Assembly (NCBI GenBank): GCA_963627135.1
Contig: CAVFZY010000007.1
Coordinates: forward strand, 1 to 64,000
DNA length: 64,000 nt
From: CAG-103 sp963627135
GTDB taxonomy: Bacteria > Bacillota > Clostridia > Oscillospirales > Oscillospiraceae
Direction: 5' to 3'
Numbering within the stretch: position 1 is the first letter of the stretch; each line of letters starts with the position of its first letter. A model generated the notes under the pieces. It was not told where the DNA came from. It saw nothing but the letters and a program-made list of their open reading frames with translations, and searched no databases. A program made the translations under genes and the position numbers. Positions 8,173 through 16,494 of the stretch are shown here, piece after piece.

Positions 8173-9420
8173 ATGAATTACGAACACCTGTTGCAAGCCG
8201 ACCCGGAGCTGTACGCCTCCATGGAGCGGGAACTTGCACGCCAGCGCGATCATCTGGAACTGATCGCGTCCGAGAATTTCACGAGTCCGGCCGTGATGGA
8301 GGCTGTGGGCAGCCACCTGACGAATAAATACGCCGAGGGCTATCCCGGCGCGCGCTATTACGGCGGCTGCGACTACGTCGACGAGGTCGAGCGTCTGGCT
8401 ATCGACCGCGTGACACGGCTCTTCGGCGCCGACCACGCCAACGTCCAGCCGCACTCCGGCTCACAGGCGAATATGGCCGTGTACGCGGCGCTGCTGCAGC
8501 CGGGCGACCGCATCCTCGGCATGGACCTTTCCCACGGCGGCCACCTGACGCACGGCAGCAAGGCATCTTTGTCCGGGAAATACTTTGAGGCGCACTTTTA
8601 CGGCGTTGACCCCGAGACCGAGACCATCGACTACGATGCGCTCGCGCGCGTGGCCGAGGAGGTGCGCCCGAAGATCATCATCGCCGGGGCGAGCGCCTAT
8701 CCGCGCGTGATCGACTTTGCGCGCTTTCGCGCCGTGGCCGATTCCGTCGGCGCATACCTGATGGTCGACATGGCACATATCGGCGGTCTTGTCGCCGCAG
8801 GCGTGCACCCGAGCCCGGTGCCGTATGCCGATGTTGTCACTTGCACGACGCACAAGACCCTGCGCGGTCCGCGCGGCGCGATCATCCTCTGCCGCGACGA
8901 GCTTGCCAAAAAGATCGACAGCGCGGTCTTCCCCGGCACGCAGGGCGGCCCGCTCATGCACGTCATCGCCGGCAAGGCGGTCTGCTTCGGTGAGGCGCTG
9001 CAGCCGGCCTTCCGCGCCTATCAGCAGCAGGTGGTCAAAAATGCCGCCGTGCTTGCCGAGACGCTGCAGCGGGGCGGCGTGCGTCTCGTCTCCGGCGGCA
9101 CGGACAACCACCTCATGCTGGCCGACGTCTACAGCCGGGGCCGCACCGGCGCGCAGATGCAGGACCTGCTCGACGCGGCGAACATCACCGCCAACAAAAA
9201 CACCATCCCGTTCGACACGCAGTCCGTGCGCGTCACGAGCGGCGTGCGTCTCGGCACGCCGGCCGTCACGACCCGCGGCATGGGCGAGGACGAGGTGCGC
9301 GAGATCGGCGCGCTCATCTGCCGCCTGATCGACGAGGGCGAGGCTGCCGTGCCCGCCGTGCGTGCGCAGGTGCTCGATCTGTGCGCACGCTTCCCGCTCT
9401 ATCCGGGGCTGCAGGCGTGA
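8173..9420 (+). CDS. glyA: Serine hydroxymethyltransferase
   Basis: A 415-residue PLP enzyme interconverting serine plus tetrahydrofolate with glycine plus methylene-tetrahydrofolate. Diagnostic segments are HLELIASENFTSPAVMEA, YAEGYPGARYYGGC, the cofactor region VDMAHIGGLVAAGVHPSP and the Schiff-base lysine in TTHKTLRGPRGA. Length is typical. The ATG at 8173 has CGGAGG at a good distance. The GTGA at its end provides the GTG start of the next gene. Confidence 0.97.
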   Translation: MNYEHLLQADPELYASMERELARQRDHLELIASENFTSPAVMEAVGSHLTNKYAEGYPGARYYGGCDYVDEVERLAIDRVTRLFGADHANVQPHSGSQANMAVYAALLQPGDRILGMDLSHGGHLTHGSKASLSGKYFEAHFYGVDPETETIDYDALARVAEEVRPKIIIAGASAYPRVIDFARFRAVADSVGAYLMVDMAHIGGLVAAGVHPSPVPYADVVTCTTHKTLRGPRGAIILCRDELAKKIDSAVFPGTQGGPLMHVIAGKAVCFGEALQPAFRAYQQQVVKNAAVLAETLQRGGVRLVSGGTDNHLMLADVYSRGRTGAQMQDLLDAANITANKNTIPFDTQSVRVTSGVRLGTPAVTTRGMGEDEVREIGALICRLIDEGEAAVPAVRAQVLDLCARFPLYPGLQA

Positions 9421-9791
9421 AGCTCAGGCGCGACTATACCTGCCCACTGGAACTGGCGCACGATATGCTCCGCGGCAAGTGGAAGCCGATTCTGATCTTC
9501 CAGCTCCGCGATGGGACGGCGTCGTTTTCCGCGCTGCTGCACGGTATCTGCGGTATCACGCCCAAGATGCTGTTGGAGCAGCTCGGCGAGCTGCAGCAGT
9601 TCGGCCTCGTCGGCAAGCACAGTTATCCCGGCTACCCACTCCGGGTGGAGTACTTTCTCACGCCGCAGGGCGAGCGCGTGCTCGATGCCGTGCGCATTTT
9701 GCAGGAGGTCGGTGTCGACTACATGGTCGAGCACGGCATGACGGCCGCGCTCGATGCCAGGGGCATCTGCTATACACGAAAAAGTAAGTAA
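9417..9791 (+). CDS. HxlR family transcriptional regulator
   Basis: A 124-residue winged HTH protein with the HxlR pattern: CPLELAHDMLRGKWKPILIF, FSALLHGICGITPKMLLEQL and YPLRVEYFLTPQGERVLD. Such dimers bind palindromes and often sense electrophiles or control neighbouring redox and hydrolase genes. The start is probably the GTG overlapping the glyA stop codon (GTGA), giving VKLRRDYTCPLE, since the key conserved region begins immediately after. It may regulate the downstream hydrolase. Confidence 0.85.
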   Translation: MKLRRDYTCPLELAHDMLRGKWKPILIFQLRDGTASFSALLHGICGITPKMLLEQLGELQQFGLVGKHSYPGYPLRVEYFLTPQGERVLDAVRILQEVGVDYMVEHGMTAALDARGICYTRKSK

Positions 9792-9851
9792 TGTTCATTT
9801 GCCGTCGTGTCAGTTATACTGAGGTCATCCGGACAGAAAGGGATGACGCAT

Positions 9852-10394
9852 ATGCAGGCATTGCTCATCATTGATGTACAAAACGATTATTTCCCCGGCG
9901 GTCGGTGTGCGCTGCACCGGTCGGAGGCGGCGCTGTCAGCAGTGCTGGCGCTGGAACGGTACTTTCATGCGCACGGACTGCCCACCTTTTACATGCAGCA
10001 TATTGCGGCGGCGGACGGCGAAATTTTTCTGCCGGACACCGTGGGCGCGGCGCTGCATCCGGACTTGAACCCGTGCGCGGAGGAAGTGCTTGCCAAGCAC
10101 GTTCCGAACAGCTTTCAGGCCACGCCGCTGCACGCGCGCCTGACGGCACTGGGCGCGGATGAGCTGGTTGTGTGCGGCATGATGACGTATATGTGCGTGG
10201 ACACGACCGTGCGCCGTGCGCAGGATCTCGGCTACCGTGCGCACCTGATTGCGGATGCGTGTGCCACGAAGGAGCTGACATGGGCGGGCGAGATCATCCC
10301 GGCCCCGGTCGTGCAGGCGGTCTATCTGGCTGCGCTGAATGGAACATTCGCCGCCGTGGAAACGAGCCGGCAGTTCCTGCGGCAGAACACATAA
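9852..10394 (+). CDS. Isochorismatase-like cysteine hydrolase
   Basis: A 180-residue member of the isochorismatase/nicotinamidase-like family. The likely catalytic triad is visible: Asp in LLIIDVQNDYFPGG, Lys in LAKHVPNSF and Cys in GMMTYMCVDTTVR. The metal-binding DxHxxH pattern typical of nicotinamidase is not clear, so an amide or ester hydrolase of unknown substrate is the safer call. The ATG at 9852 sits 9 nt after AAAGGG; the ATG at 9843 would be too close to it. A possible -10 (TATACT) lies at about 9816. Confidence 0.8.
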   Translation: MQALLIIDVQNDYFPGGRCALHRSEAALSAVLALERYFHAHGLPTFYMQHIAAADGEIFLPDTVGAALHPDLNPCAEEVLAKHVPNSFQATPLHARLTALGADELVVCGMMTYMCVDTTVRRAQDLGYRAHLIADACATKELTWAGEIIPAPVVQAVYLAALNGTFAAVETSRQFLRQNT

Positions 10395-10397
10395 GAT

Positions 10398-10436
10398 AAG
10401 CGAGGCGTTCTCCTGCTCCGGAGACCACCTCGCTTT
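10398..10436 (+). terminator. Terminator after the hydrolase gene
   Basis: AAGCGAGG pairs with CCTCGCTT around an inner TCTCC/GGAGA stem, followed by TCTTATTCTTA. It can serve both converging genes. Confidence 0.7.
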
Positions 10437-10443
10437 CTTATTC

Positions 10444-10974
10444 TTATGGCTTGCACGTGCCGCAGGGCGCATAGCCCGCGGCCTGCGCCTGCGCGGCGCT
10501 GTCAAAGGTGACGAGGTTCTCGTCCTTGATCTTGGCGGCGTACTGGCACGACGGCCGGTGATATTTCTTCGCCTTGCGGCTGGCGACATAGGTCGCTTCC
10601 GCCGTGTCGGGCGCGAGTGTCGGCTCCGGAGTGGCAGTTGGCTCCGGCGTTTCGGCTTCCGGCGTCGGCGTAGTCTGAGGCGCGTCGCGCTCCGTCGTGA
10701 TGACGACGGCGGCCGCCGGTGTCTGCACCGCGCGCACGGTGACAAAGCCGGTGTACCCCACGGTGGCGGCAAGCACAAGCACCAGCTCCACAAACCACCA
10801 CGTTTTCCACAGCCGCGCCGCGCGCGGCGCGTATTGCAGCGCGAGCAGCAGCGCAGCCGCCTCCAACGCAGCAATGCCCCAGCCGACCAGCCCGCAGGCG
10901 AGCAGGATGATGCTCCCGACCGCACAGACACAGCCAAGCAGGATCTTCCAGATACGGCTCCACCCGATATGCAT
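10444..10974 (-). CDS. Membrane protein with C-terminal Ada-like zinc module
   Basis: A 176-residue hypothetical protein. Three hydrophobic segments (residues about 8-35, 35-52, 58-82) are followed by a Pro/Thr/Glu-rich linker (about 95-125) and a C-terminal module, SRKAKKYHRPSCQYAAKI through AAGYAPCGTCKP. This module resembles the Ada metal-binding-like domain often fused to secreted nucleases and membrane proteins; the likely ligands are Cys in PSCQ and the CGTC pair. Its position after the linker suggests an extracytoplasmic domain. No function is assigned. Confidence 0.7.
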   Translation of the reverse strand: MHIGWSRIWKILLGCVCAVGSIILLACGLVGWGIAALEAAALLLALQYAPRAARLWKTWWFVELVLVLAATVGYTGFVTVRAVQTPAAAVVITTERDAPQTTPTPEAETPEPTATPEPTLAPDTAEATYVASRKAKKYHRPSCQYAAKIKDENLVTFDSAAQAQAAGYAPCGTCKP

Positions 10975-11091
10975 CCCGATTTCCTCCCCCTAAAAATAGC
11001 AAATGCGGATCTTCTTTCCTGTTTTTTCTCTCTGTAAATTGTTTATTCTATCCGTTTCCGCAAAAAAATCAAGTCCTAAATGAAAAAAGTC

Positions 11092-11120
11092 TTACCTTTT
11101 TGCAAAAAATGTGCTAAACT
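11092..11120 (+). promoter_or_regulatory. Promoter of carD
   Basis: TTACCT (11092-11097), 17 bp, TAAACT (11115-11120), giving a leader of about 90 nt before carD. Confidence 0.5.
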
Positions 11121-11132
11121 ATTGCACAGAGG

Positions 11133-11190
11133 GCAGGGTTGCGGCTGCAGTGCGGCTGTAATGCCGCCCTGCTTTGTTTGTTTTTGGTTT
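11133..11190 (+). promoter_or_regulatory. Terminator-like hairpin in the carD leader (possible attenuator)
   Basis: GCAGG/CCTGC and GCGGC/GCCGC stems (11133-11172) are followed at once by a T-rich stretch (TTTGTTTGTTTTTGG). It lies between the carD promoter and its ribosome binding site, the place expected for transcription attenuation. Confidence 0.45.
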
Positions 11191-11215
11191 TGTTTGGCTG
11201 AGGAAGGATATTCAG

Positions 11216-11743
11216 ATGTACGAGATTGGTCAGTTGATCGTGTATGCCAACGAGGGCGTCTGCCGCGTGGAGGAGATCGGCACGCCGAAGATCTCCGGTG
11301 TGGACAAGCACCGGGACTATTATACCCTCGCACCCATTTACCGGGAGGGCAAGGTGTTCACGCCTGTGGACAGCAAGGTGTTCATGCGGCCCGTGATTAC
11401 GCGCGAGGAGGCGCTCGCGCTCATTGACCACATCCCGCAGATGACCGCGCAGGTCTATGAAAACTCCAATCTCCGCTTTCTCAACGAGCACTATCAGCAG
11501 TGTATCCAGAACTACACCTGCGCCGATCTCCTGCAGCTGATCAAGGACGTGCGCGCCAAGCGTCAGCAGATGACCGAGCGCGGCAAAAAGCTCGGCCTCG
11601 TCGACGAGCGCTATATGAAGCGCGCCAAGGAGATGCTCCACGGGGAGCTGGCCGTCGCGCTGGACATGACGCGCGAGCAGGTGCCGCAGTTCATCAGCGA
11701 CACGCTCGGCGACGCGAGCGAGCCCGAGGCCGCCCTCGCCTGA
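11216..11743 (+). CDS. carD: CarD family transcriptional regulator
   Basis: A 175-residue protein with the N-terminal CarD/TRCF RNA polymerase interaction domain (MYEIGQLIVYANEGVCRVEEI, DYYTLAPIYREGKVFTPVD) and a helical C-terminal domain that in relatives contacts promoter DNA at the upstream edge of the bubble. CarD proteins bind the beta subunit of RNA polymerase and stabilise open complexes. The ATG at 11216 follows AGGAAGGATATTC. Monocistronic, with its own promoter, a structured leader and a terminator. Confidence 0.9.
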   Translation: MYEIGQLIVYANEGVCRVEEIGTPKISGVDKHRDYYTLAPIYREGKVFTPVDSKVFMRPVITREEALALIDHIPQMTAQVYENSNLRFLNEHYQQCIQNYTCADLLQLIKDVRAKRQQMTERGKKLGLVDERYMKRAKEMLHGELAVALDMTREQVPQFISDTLGDASEPEAALA

Positions 11744-11754
11744 ATCCAAACCCG

Positions 11755-11789
11755 AAATCCCGCCGGACACTATGTCCGGCGGGATTTTT
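11755..11789 (+). terminator. Terminator after carD
   Basis: A perfect 15-bp stem (AAATCCCGCCGGACA) with loop CTA ends in five T. Confidence 0.92.
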
Positions 11790-11800
11790 GCATTTCCCCC

Positions 11801-11829
11801 TTGACAGATGGGCAAACTGCGTGTATGCT
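11801..11829 (+). promoter_or_regulatory. Promoter of the zinc uptake operon
   Basis: Consensus TTGACA (11801-11806), 17 bp, TATGCT (11824-11829). Confidence 0.8.
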
Positions 11830-11840
11830 ACGGCTTGAAT

Positions 11841-11857
11841 TCGGGATTCATTCCCGA
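11841..11857. promoter_or_regulatory. Palindrome at the zur-znu transcription start, candidate Zur operator
   Basis: TCGGGA and TCCCGA flank a 5-bp centre (TTCAT). The site begins 12 bp after the -10 box, over the early transcribed region, and 16 bp before the start codon of the Fur-family gene. That position fits autorepression. Confidence 0.6.
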
Positions 11858-11873
11858 TTTTGGAGGCGGAACC

Positions 11874-12287
11874 ATGCGAAACAGTTATCACACGCAGCAG
11901 CGCTGTGCGCTGCTGGCGTTTTTGTCTGCACACGCGGACGAGCAGTTCACGGTCGAGCAGCTGCTTGCGGCCATGGGCGACGAGGCGCCCGGCCGCAGCA
12001 CGGTCTACCGTGCGCTTGACCGGCTGGTCGGGGAGGGCACCGTGCGCCGCTTCGCGCCCGAGAGCGGCGGCAGCGCGGCCTATCAGGCCATGGACCCCGG
12101 ACACTGCGATGCGCACCTGCACCTCAAGTGCGTGGACTGCGGGCGGCTGATCCATCTGGACAAGGGCGTGTCCGACGCGCTGCAGTCGGACCTGCTGCGC
12201 GTGGCCGGCTTCACGGTCGATGGCCGCAGCACGACAATCTACGGCACGTGTGCCGTCTGCGGCAGAAAGCGTGACGGCCATGCGTAA
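11874..12287 (+). CDS. zur: Fur family regulator, Zur-like
   Basis: A 137-residue Fur-family protein with an N-terminal winged helix (GRSTVYRALDRLVGEGTVRRF), the HCDAHLHLKCVDCGRLIHL dimerisation/metal region and a second CAVCGRK pair, so both structural-zinc CxxC motifs are present. The gene overlaps and precedes genes for a zinc-type ABC importer, so zinc sensing (Zur) is the most likely role. A Fur or PerR function cannot be excluded from sequence alone. GGAGGCGGAACC precedes the ATG. Confidence 0.85.
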   Translation: MRNSYHTQQRCALLAFLSAHADEQFTVEQLLAAMGDEAPGRSTVYRALDRLVGEGTVRRFAPESGGSAAYQAMDPGHCDAHLHLKCVDCGRLIHLDKGVSDALQSDLLRVAGFTVDGRSTTIYGTCAVCGRKRDGHA

Positions 12288-13236
12288 GATCCTGTGTGTG
12301 CTGCTGGCAATGGTGCTGGCCGTGTCGGCGTTTTCGGGCTGCACCGTGCAGCAAAACCCGGAAGCGGACGACGGCAAGCTCCACGTCGTCACGACGATCT
12401 TCGCACCCTATGATTTCGCACGTCAGATCGGCGGGGACGATGTGTCGGTCACGATGCTGCTGCGCCCCGGCTGTGAGGTGCACTCTTATGAGCCGACGCC
12501 GAAGGACATCATCGCCATCCGCAATGCCGACGTATTCGTCTACGTCGGCGGCGAATCGGACGCGTGGGTGAAGACCGTGCTTGACGGCGTCGATAACCCG
12601 AACCTGCGCGTTGTGACGCTCATGGACTGCGTGGAGCTGCTCGACGAGGAGACCGTCGAGGGCATGCAGACGGGAAAGCACGACCACGACCATGCGGAGG
12701 ACGACACGGAGCCGGACGAGCATGTCTGGACGTCCCCGCGCAACGCGGCGCGCATTTGCCAAAAGCTTGCCGATACGTTCGCTGCGGCGGACAGCGCGCA
12801 CGCGGCGGCGTATGTGCAGCGTTGTGGGGACTATGTGGAGAAATTAAACCAGTTGGATGCGGAATTTCAGGACGTAGTGGAGTGTGCTGCGCGAAAAACG
12901 ATAGTTTTTGCTGATCGTTTCCCACTGCGGTACTTTTCCGATGCCTATGGCCTGGACTATTACGCCGCCTATCCCGGCTGCGCGGACGCGGCCGAGCCCT
13001 CGGCGGCCACGGTGGCGTTTCTGATCGACAAGGTGCGCGCGGAGGGCATCCCGGTCGTGTTCACGATCGAGCTCTCGAACGGCAAGCTCGCCGACACGAT
13101 CTGCGAGGCCACGGGCGCGAAAAAACTGGAGTTTGCGACCTGTCACAACGTGACGGCGCAGGCATTTGCAAGCGGCGCGACGTACCTGCAGCTCATGGAA
13201 CGCAACGTGCAGGCGCTTCGGGAGGCATTGAACTAA
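12280..13236 (+). CDS. znuA: Zinc ABC transporter, substrate-binding lipoprotein
   Basis: A 318-residue cluster A-I binding protein. The signal peptide ends in the lipobox SAFSGC, so it is a lipoprotein. The mature part has VVTTIFAPYDFARQIGG, the metal ligand region EVHSYEPTPKDI, and a His/Asp-rich loop (GKHDHDHAEDDTEPDEH, residues about 130-147) typical of zinc binders. The ATG at 12280 overlaps the end of the zur gene by 8 bp. It delivers zinc (possibly manganese) to ZnuBC. Confidence 0.9.
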   Translation: MRKILCVLLAMVLAVSAFSGCTVQQNPEADDGKLHVVTTIFAPYDFARQIGGDDVSVTMLLRPGCEVHSYEPTPKDIIAIRNADVFVYVGGESDAWVKTVLDGVDNPNLRVVTLMDCVELLDEETVEGMQTGKHDHDHAEDDTEPDEHVWTSPRNAARICQKLADTFAAADSAHAAAYVQRCGDYVEKLNQLDAEFQDVVECAARKTIVFADRFPLRYFSDAYGLDYYAAYPGCADAAEPSAATVAFLIDKVRAEGIPVVFTIELSNGKLADTICEATGAKKLEFATCHNVTAQAFASGATYLQLMERNVQALREALN

Positions 13237-13238
13237 TT

Positions 13239-13946
13239 ATGGCACTCATTATTTGTGAACACGTCTGCCTCGGCTACGACGGGCAGACGGTGCTGCGCGA
13301 CGTGAACTTTACGGTCTCGCGCGGCGATCTGTTGTGCGTGGTCGGCGAAAACGGCTCCGGCAAGTCCACGCTCATCAAGGGCCTGCTTGGGCTCAAGGCG
13401 CCGGAGCAGGGCAGCATCACGCTCGGCGACGGGCTCGTGCGCAACGAGATCGGCTATCTGCCGCAGCAGACGCAGCTCCAGCGCGACTTTCCCGCGAGCG
13501 TGGCGGAGGTCGTACGCTCGGGCTGCATCAACCAGATGCACGGCCGCCCGTTTTACGCGCGGGCCGACCGCGCCCGCGCGCAGGAGAACATGGAGCGCAT
13601 GGGTATCGAGGATCTGGCGCATCACAGCTATCAGGCGCTCTCCGGCGGCCAGCAGCAGCGCGTGCTGCTCGCGCGCGCCCTGTGCGCCACGCGCAAGCTC
13701 CTGCTGCTCGACGAGCCGGTCACGGGGCTCGACCCCGTGGCGACGGGGGAGCTGTATAACCTCATCAAGCTCGTGAACCTCTGCAATGATATCACGGTCA
13801 TCATGGTCACGCACGACATTGACGCCGCCCTGCGCTACGCCACGCACGTGTTGCACCTGGGGCATCAGCAGCTCTTTTTCGGCACGGCAGCGGCCTATAA
13901 GCAGAGCGCCGCCGCGCGCCGGTTCCTGGGGGGGCGGAAGCTATGA
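13239..13946 (+). CDS. znuC: Zinc ABC transporter, ATP-binding protein
   Basis: A 235-residue ABC ATPase with Walker A GENGSGKSTLIKG, signature ALSGGQQQRVLLARAL, Walker B KLLLLDEPVTGLD and the switch His in VTHDI. It begins 2 bp after the znuA stop and its end overlaps the permease gene by 4 bp. It energises the importer. Confidence 0.92.
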   Translation: MALIICEHVCLGYDGQTVLRDVNFTVSRGDLLCVVGENGSGKSTLIKGLLGLKAPEQGSITLGDGLVRNEIGYLPQQTQLQRDFPASVAEVVRSGCINQMHGRPFYARADRARAQENMERMGIEDLAHHSYQALSGGQQQRVLLARALCATRKLLLLDEPVTGLDPVATGELYNLIKLVNLCNDITVIMVTHDIDAALRYATHVLHLGHQQLFFGTAAAYKQSAAARRFLGGRKL

Positions 13947-14767
13947 AAGTCATCCTCGAAATGCTGTCGTATCCGTTTCTGGTGCGCGCGCTCGTCGTGG
14001 GCGTGCTCGTGTCGCTGTGCGCATCCCTGCTTGGCGTATCGCTCGTGCTCAAGCGCTATTCCATGATCGGCGACGGGCTGAGTCATGTCGGTTTCGGCGC
14101 GCTCGCGATCGCCACGGCGCTCAATCTCGCGCCGCTGGCCGTGGCGGTGCCGGTCGTGGTCGTGGCGGCGTTTTTGCTGCTGCGCCTGTCGCAAAACGGC
14201 AAGCTCAAGGGCGACGCTGCGATCGCGCTGCTCTCAAGCAGCGCGCTGGCCATCGGCGTGATGACCGTGTCCATGACCAGCGGCATGAACACCGATGTGA
14301 ATAACTACATGTTCGGCAGCATCCTGTCGCTGTCGTCGGCCGACCTGCGCCTGAGTCTGATCCTGTCGGCGGCGGTGCTGGCGCTGTTCGTGCTGTGCTA
14401 TCCGCGCATTTTCGCCGTCACGTTCGACGAGACGTTCTCGCGTGCGACCGGCGTGCACACGCAGGCGTACAACATGCTGCTCGCGGTGCTCACGGCGGTC
14501 ACGATCGTGCTGGGTATGCGCATGATGGGCGCGCTGCTCATCTCGAGCCTCATCATCTTCCCGGCGCTGACGGCCATGCGCGTGTTCGGCACGTTCCGCT
14601 CGGTCACGATCTGCGCGGCCGTGGTGTCGGTGGTGAATTTCCTGCTCGGCATGGTGCTGTCCTACGTGCTCGAGACGCCGTCCGGCGCGAGCGTCGTGGT
14701 GGTCGACCTTGTGGTGTTCCTGCTCTTTTGCGGCGTGCAGCGGATCCGGTGCCGCGTGAAAAAATGA
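13943..14767 (+). CDS. znuB: Zinc ABC transporter, permease
   Basis: A 274-residue ABC-3 family permease with about eight helices. It includes SLLGVSLVLKRYSMIGDGLSHVGFGA near the N-terminus and the LGMRMMGALLISSLIIFPA motif typical of ZnuB/MntB permeases. Starts by an ATGA overlap with znuC. Last gene of the zur-znuABC operon, followed by a strong terminator. Confidence 0.92.
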   Translation: MKVILEMLSYPFLVRALVVGVLVSLCASLLGVSLVLKRYSMIGDGLSHVGFGALAIATALNLAPLAVAVPVVVVAAFLLLRLSQNGKLKGDAAIALLSSSALAIGVMTVSMTSGMNTDVNNYMFGSILSLSSADLRLSLILSAAVLALFVLCYPRIFAVTFDETFSRATGVHTQAYNMLLAVLTAVTIVLGMRMMGALLISSLIIFPALTAMRVFGTFRSVTICAAVVSVVNFLLGMVLSYVLETPSGASVVVVDLVVFLLFCGVQRIRCRVKK

Positions 14768-14772
14768 CAGAC

Positions 14773-14805
14773 AAAGCGGCGGCTCCGGTCGGAGCCGCCG
14801 CTTTT
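14773..14805. terminator. Terminator between znuB and sigE (convergent)
   Basis: AAAGCGGCGGCTCC pairs over 14 bp with GGAGCCGCCGCTTT around GGTC, with a short T run. It lies between two converging genes. Confidence 0.85.
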
Positions 14806-14813
14806 GCGTAGAT

Positions 14814-15539
14814 TCAGCACTGCATCTGCTTGAGCATCTCCTGGCGCAGGTGCGCGATGATGCGCTTTTCGAGCCGACTGATGTAGCTCTGTGAGATACC
14901 CAGCAGATCTGCGACCTCTTTTTGCGTCGCCTCGCGCGCGCCGCCGATGCCGAAGCGCAGCAGGATGATCTGCCGGTCGCGCTCGCCGAGTGTCTCGATG
15001 GCACGCAGGAGCATGGCCCGCTCCGCGTCGTCCTCGAGCGGGCGGCTCACGGCGTCGGCGTCCGTGCCGAGAATGTCCGAGAGCAGCAGCTCGTTGCCGT
15101 CCCAGTCGGTGTTGAGCGGCTCATCGATGCTCACCTCCGTTTTCTGCGCGCTGCATTTGCGCAGGTACATGAGGATCTCGTTTTCGATGCAGCGCGAGGC
15201 GTAAGTCGCGAGCTTGATGTTCTTGTCCGGCTTGAAGGTGTGGATGGCCTTGATGAGGCCAATCGTGCCGATCGAGATCAGGTCCTCGATGTGGATGCCC
15301 GTGTTTTCAAAGCGGCGCGCGATGTACACCACCAGCCGCAGGTTGTGCTCAATGAGCAGGGAAGCGGCCTCCTCGCTCCCGGCGGCGAGCGCCCGGATGG
15401 CCTGCTGCTCTGCCTCTCGGTCGAGCGGGGCGGGCATGGTGTCGCTCCCGCCGATGTAAAACAGCCCCGGTGTGCCGCCGTGCAGCCGCAGCCGCAGCGC
15501 CGCCCAGAGCGTATGTAGTTTTTCCAGTAGTTTTGGCAC
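14814..15539 (-). CDS. sigE: Sporulation sigma factor SigE (pro-sigma-E)
   Basis: A 241-residue sigma-70 family factor. Region 2 reads LIEHNLRLVVYIARRFENTG and GTIGLIKAIHTFKPDKNIKLATYASRC; region 4 ends QKEVADLLGISQSYISRLEKR. This is the mother-cell sigma factor made as a precursor with a short N-terminal pro-sequence (here PKLLEKLHTLWAALRLRLHG). The start is GTG at 15539, preceded by AGGAGGGG. The processing protease gene spoIIGA lies 13 bp upstream. It directs early mother-cell transcription after asymmetric septation. The sigG gene often found next door is absent. Confidence 0.93.
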   Translation of the reverse strand: MPKLLEKLHTLWAALRLRLHGGTPGLFYIGGSDTMPAPLDREAEQQAIRALAAGSEEAASLLIEHNLRLVVYIARRFENTGIHIEDLISIGTIGLIKAIHTFKPDKNIKLATYASRCIENEILMYLRKCSAQKTEVSIDEPLNTDWDGNELLLSDILGTDADAVSRPLEDDAERAMLLRAIETLGERDRQIILLRFGIGGAREATQKEVADLLGISQSYISRLEKRIIAHLRQEMLKQMQC

Positions 15540-15552
15540 GAAAAACCCCTCC

Positions 15553-16389
15553 TCAGCTTTTTGGCGGCAGCACCATGGCAAATGCGCCGTCGGATGTGAG
15601 CGCCTGCGCGCTCAGCGCCAGCAGCATCGGCTCTGCCGCGCCGCCGATCACCACGCTGTCCGGCCGGAACGCCGGCAGCAGCGCGCCGGCCACGCCCACC
15701 GCGCGGTACGGCAGCAGCACGACCCGGCCTGTGCACTCCGGCAGCGCGCCGAGCACCTCCAGTGTCTGCACCGCGTCGTCCGGCAGCGCGTGCAGCGCCG
15801 GAAACAGCGGCAGCACCGCCGCGCGCTCGACCACCGCCGCCGGCAGGCCGGACACCGGATCGTGCAGGTCGTTGCCGCTGTCGCGCAGGGCCTTGAGCGT
15901 CACGCTGCGTCCGGCGAGCGTGACCGTCACGGTGCGTACCTCGCGGTCGGCGGCCTTTGCCCGCCGGCGGAATACGAGCGACACGGCCGCGTAGCACGCG
16001 GCAAATGACAGCGCCAGCACCCGGCCCGACACCGTCACGAGCGCACCGCTGCCCGGCGGCACGCCCGCGAGCATGCTCGCAGCGTACACCGCGCCGCCGA
16101 ACGCGGCCGACACGGCGAAGAATACCACTGTGCACCGTACGAGATGCGCCTCCCCGCCGAAGGCGATGAGCGCCATGGCCGCGCCGAGCGCGAGCTTCAT
16201 CGCGCCGTTTGCCAGCCACCCGCAGCCGGGCAGGACCATGAGCGCCGCGTACAGCGCGCCGATGAGCGCCGCGAGCGCGTATCGCCGGCGGCGCAGCACC
16301 ACGCCGCACACGCGCGCCGAGACCAGCACAAGGCAGTAGTCGATCAGCAGATTCAGCCCGAACAGGCTGTCGAGATAGATGACGTCCAT
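15553..16389 (-). CDS. spoIIGA: Sigma-E processing peptidase SpoIIGA
   Basis: A 278-residue protein with about five N-terminal membrane helices (residues 1-150) and a cytosolic aspartic-protease-like domain containing the catalytic LRDSGNDLHDPVSG. SpoIIGA cleaves the pro-sequence from SigE, activated by a signal protein from the forespore. The order spoIIGA-sigE is conserved in spore formers. The ribosome binding site before the ATG at 16389 is weak, and I saw no convincing Spo0A box upstream. Confidence 0.9.
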   Translation of the reverse strand: MDVIYLDSLFGLNLLIDYCLVLVSARVCGVVLRRRRYALAALIGALYAALMVLPGCGWLANGAMKLALGAAMALIAFGGEAHLVRCTVVFFAVSAAFGGAVYAASMLAGVPPGSGALVTVSGRVLALSFAACYAAVSLVFRRRAKAADREVRTVTVTLAGRSVTLKALRDSGNDLHDPVSGLPAAVVERAAVLPLFPALHALPDDAVQTLEVLGALPECTGRVVLLPYRAVGVAGALLPAFRPDSVVIGGAAEPMLLALSAQALTSDGAFAMVLPPKS

Positions 16390-16494
16390 GGGGGTATCCT
16401 AGCACGCCGCGCGCGGGAAATTGCGCAAAAGCGGCCTGCCGGAAAACCTGACAGAAAGTCCATGCATCGCCGGGGCGGGAAATGCCGCAGAACG

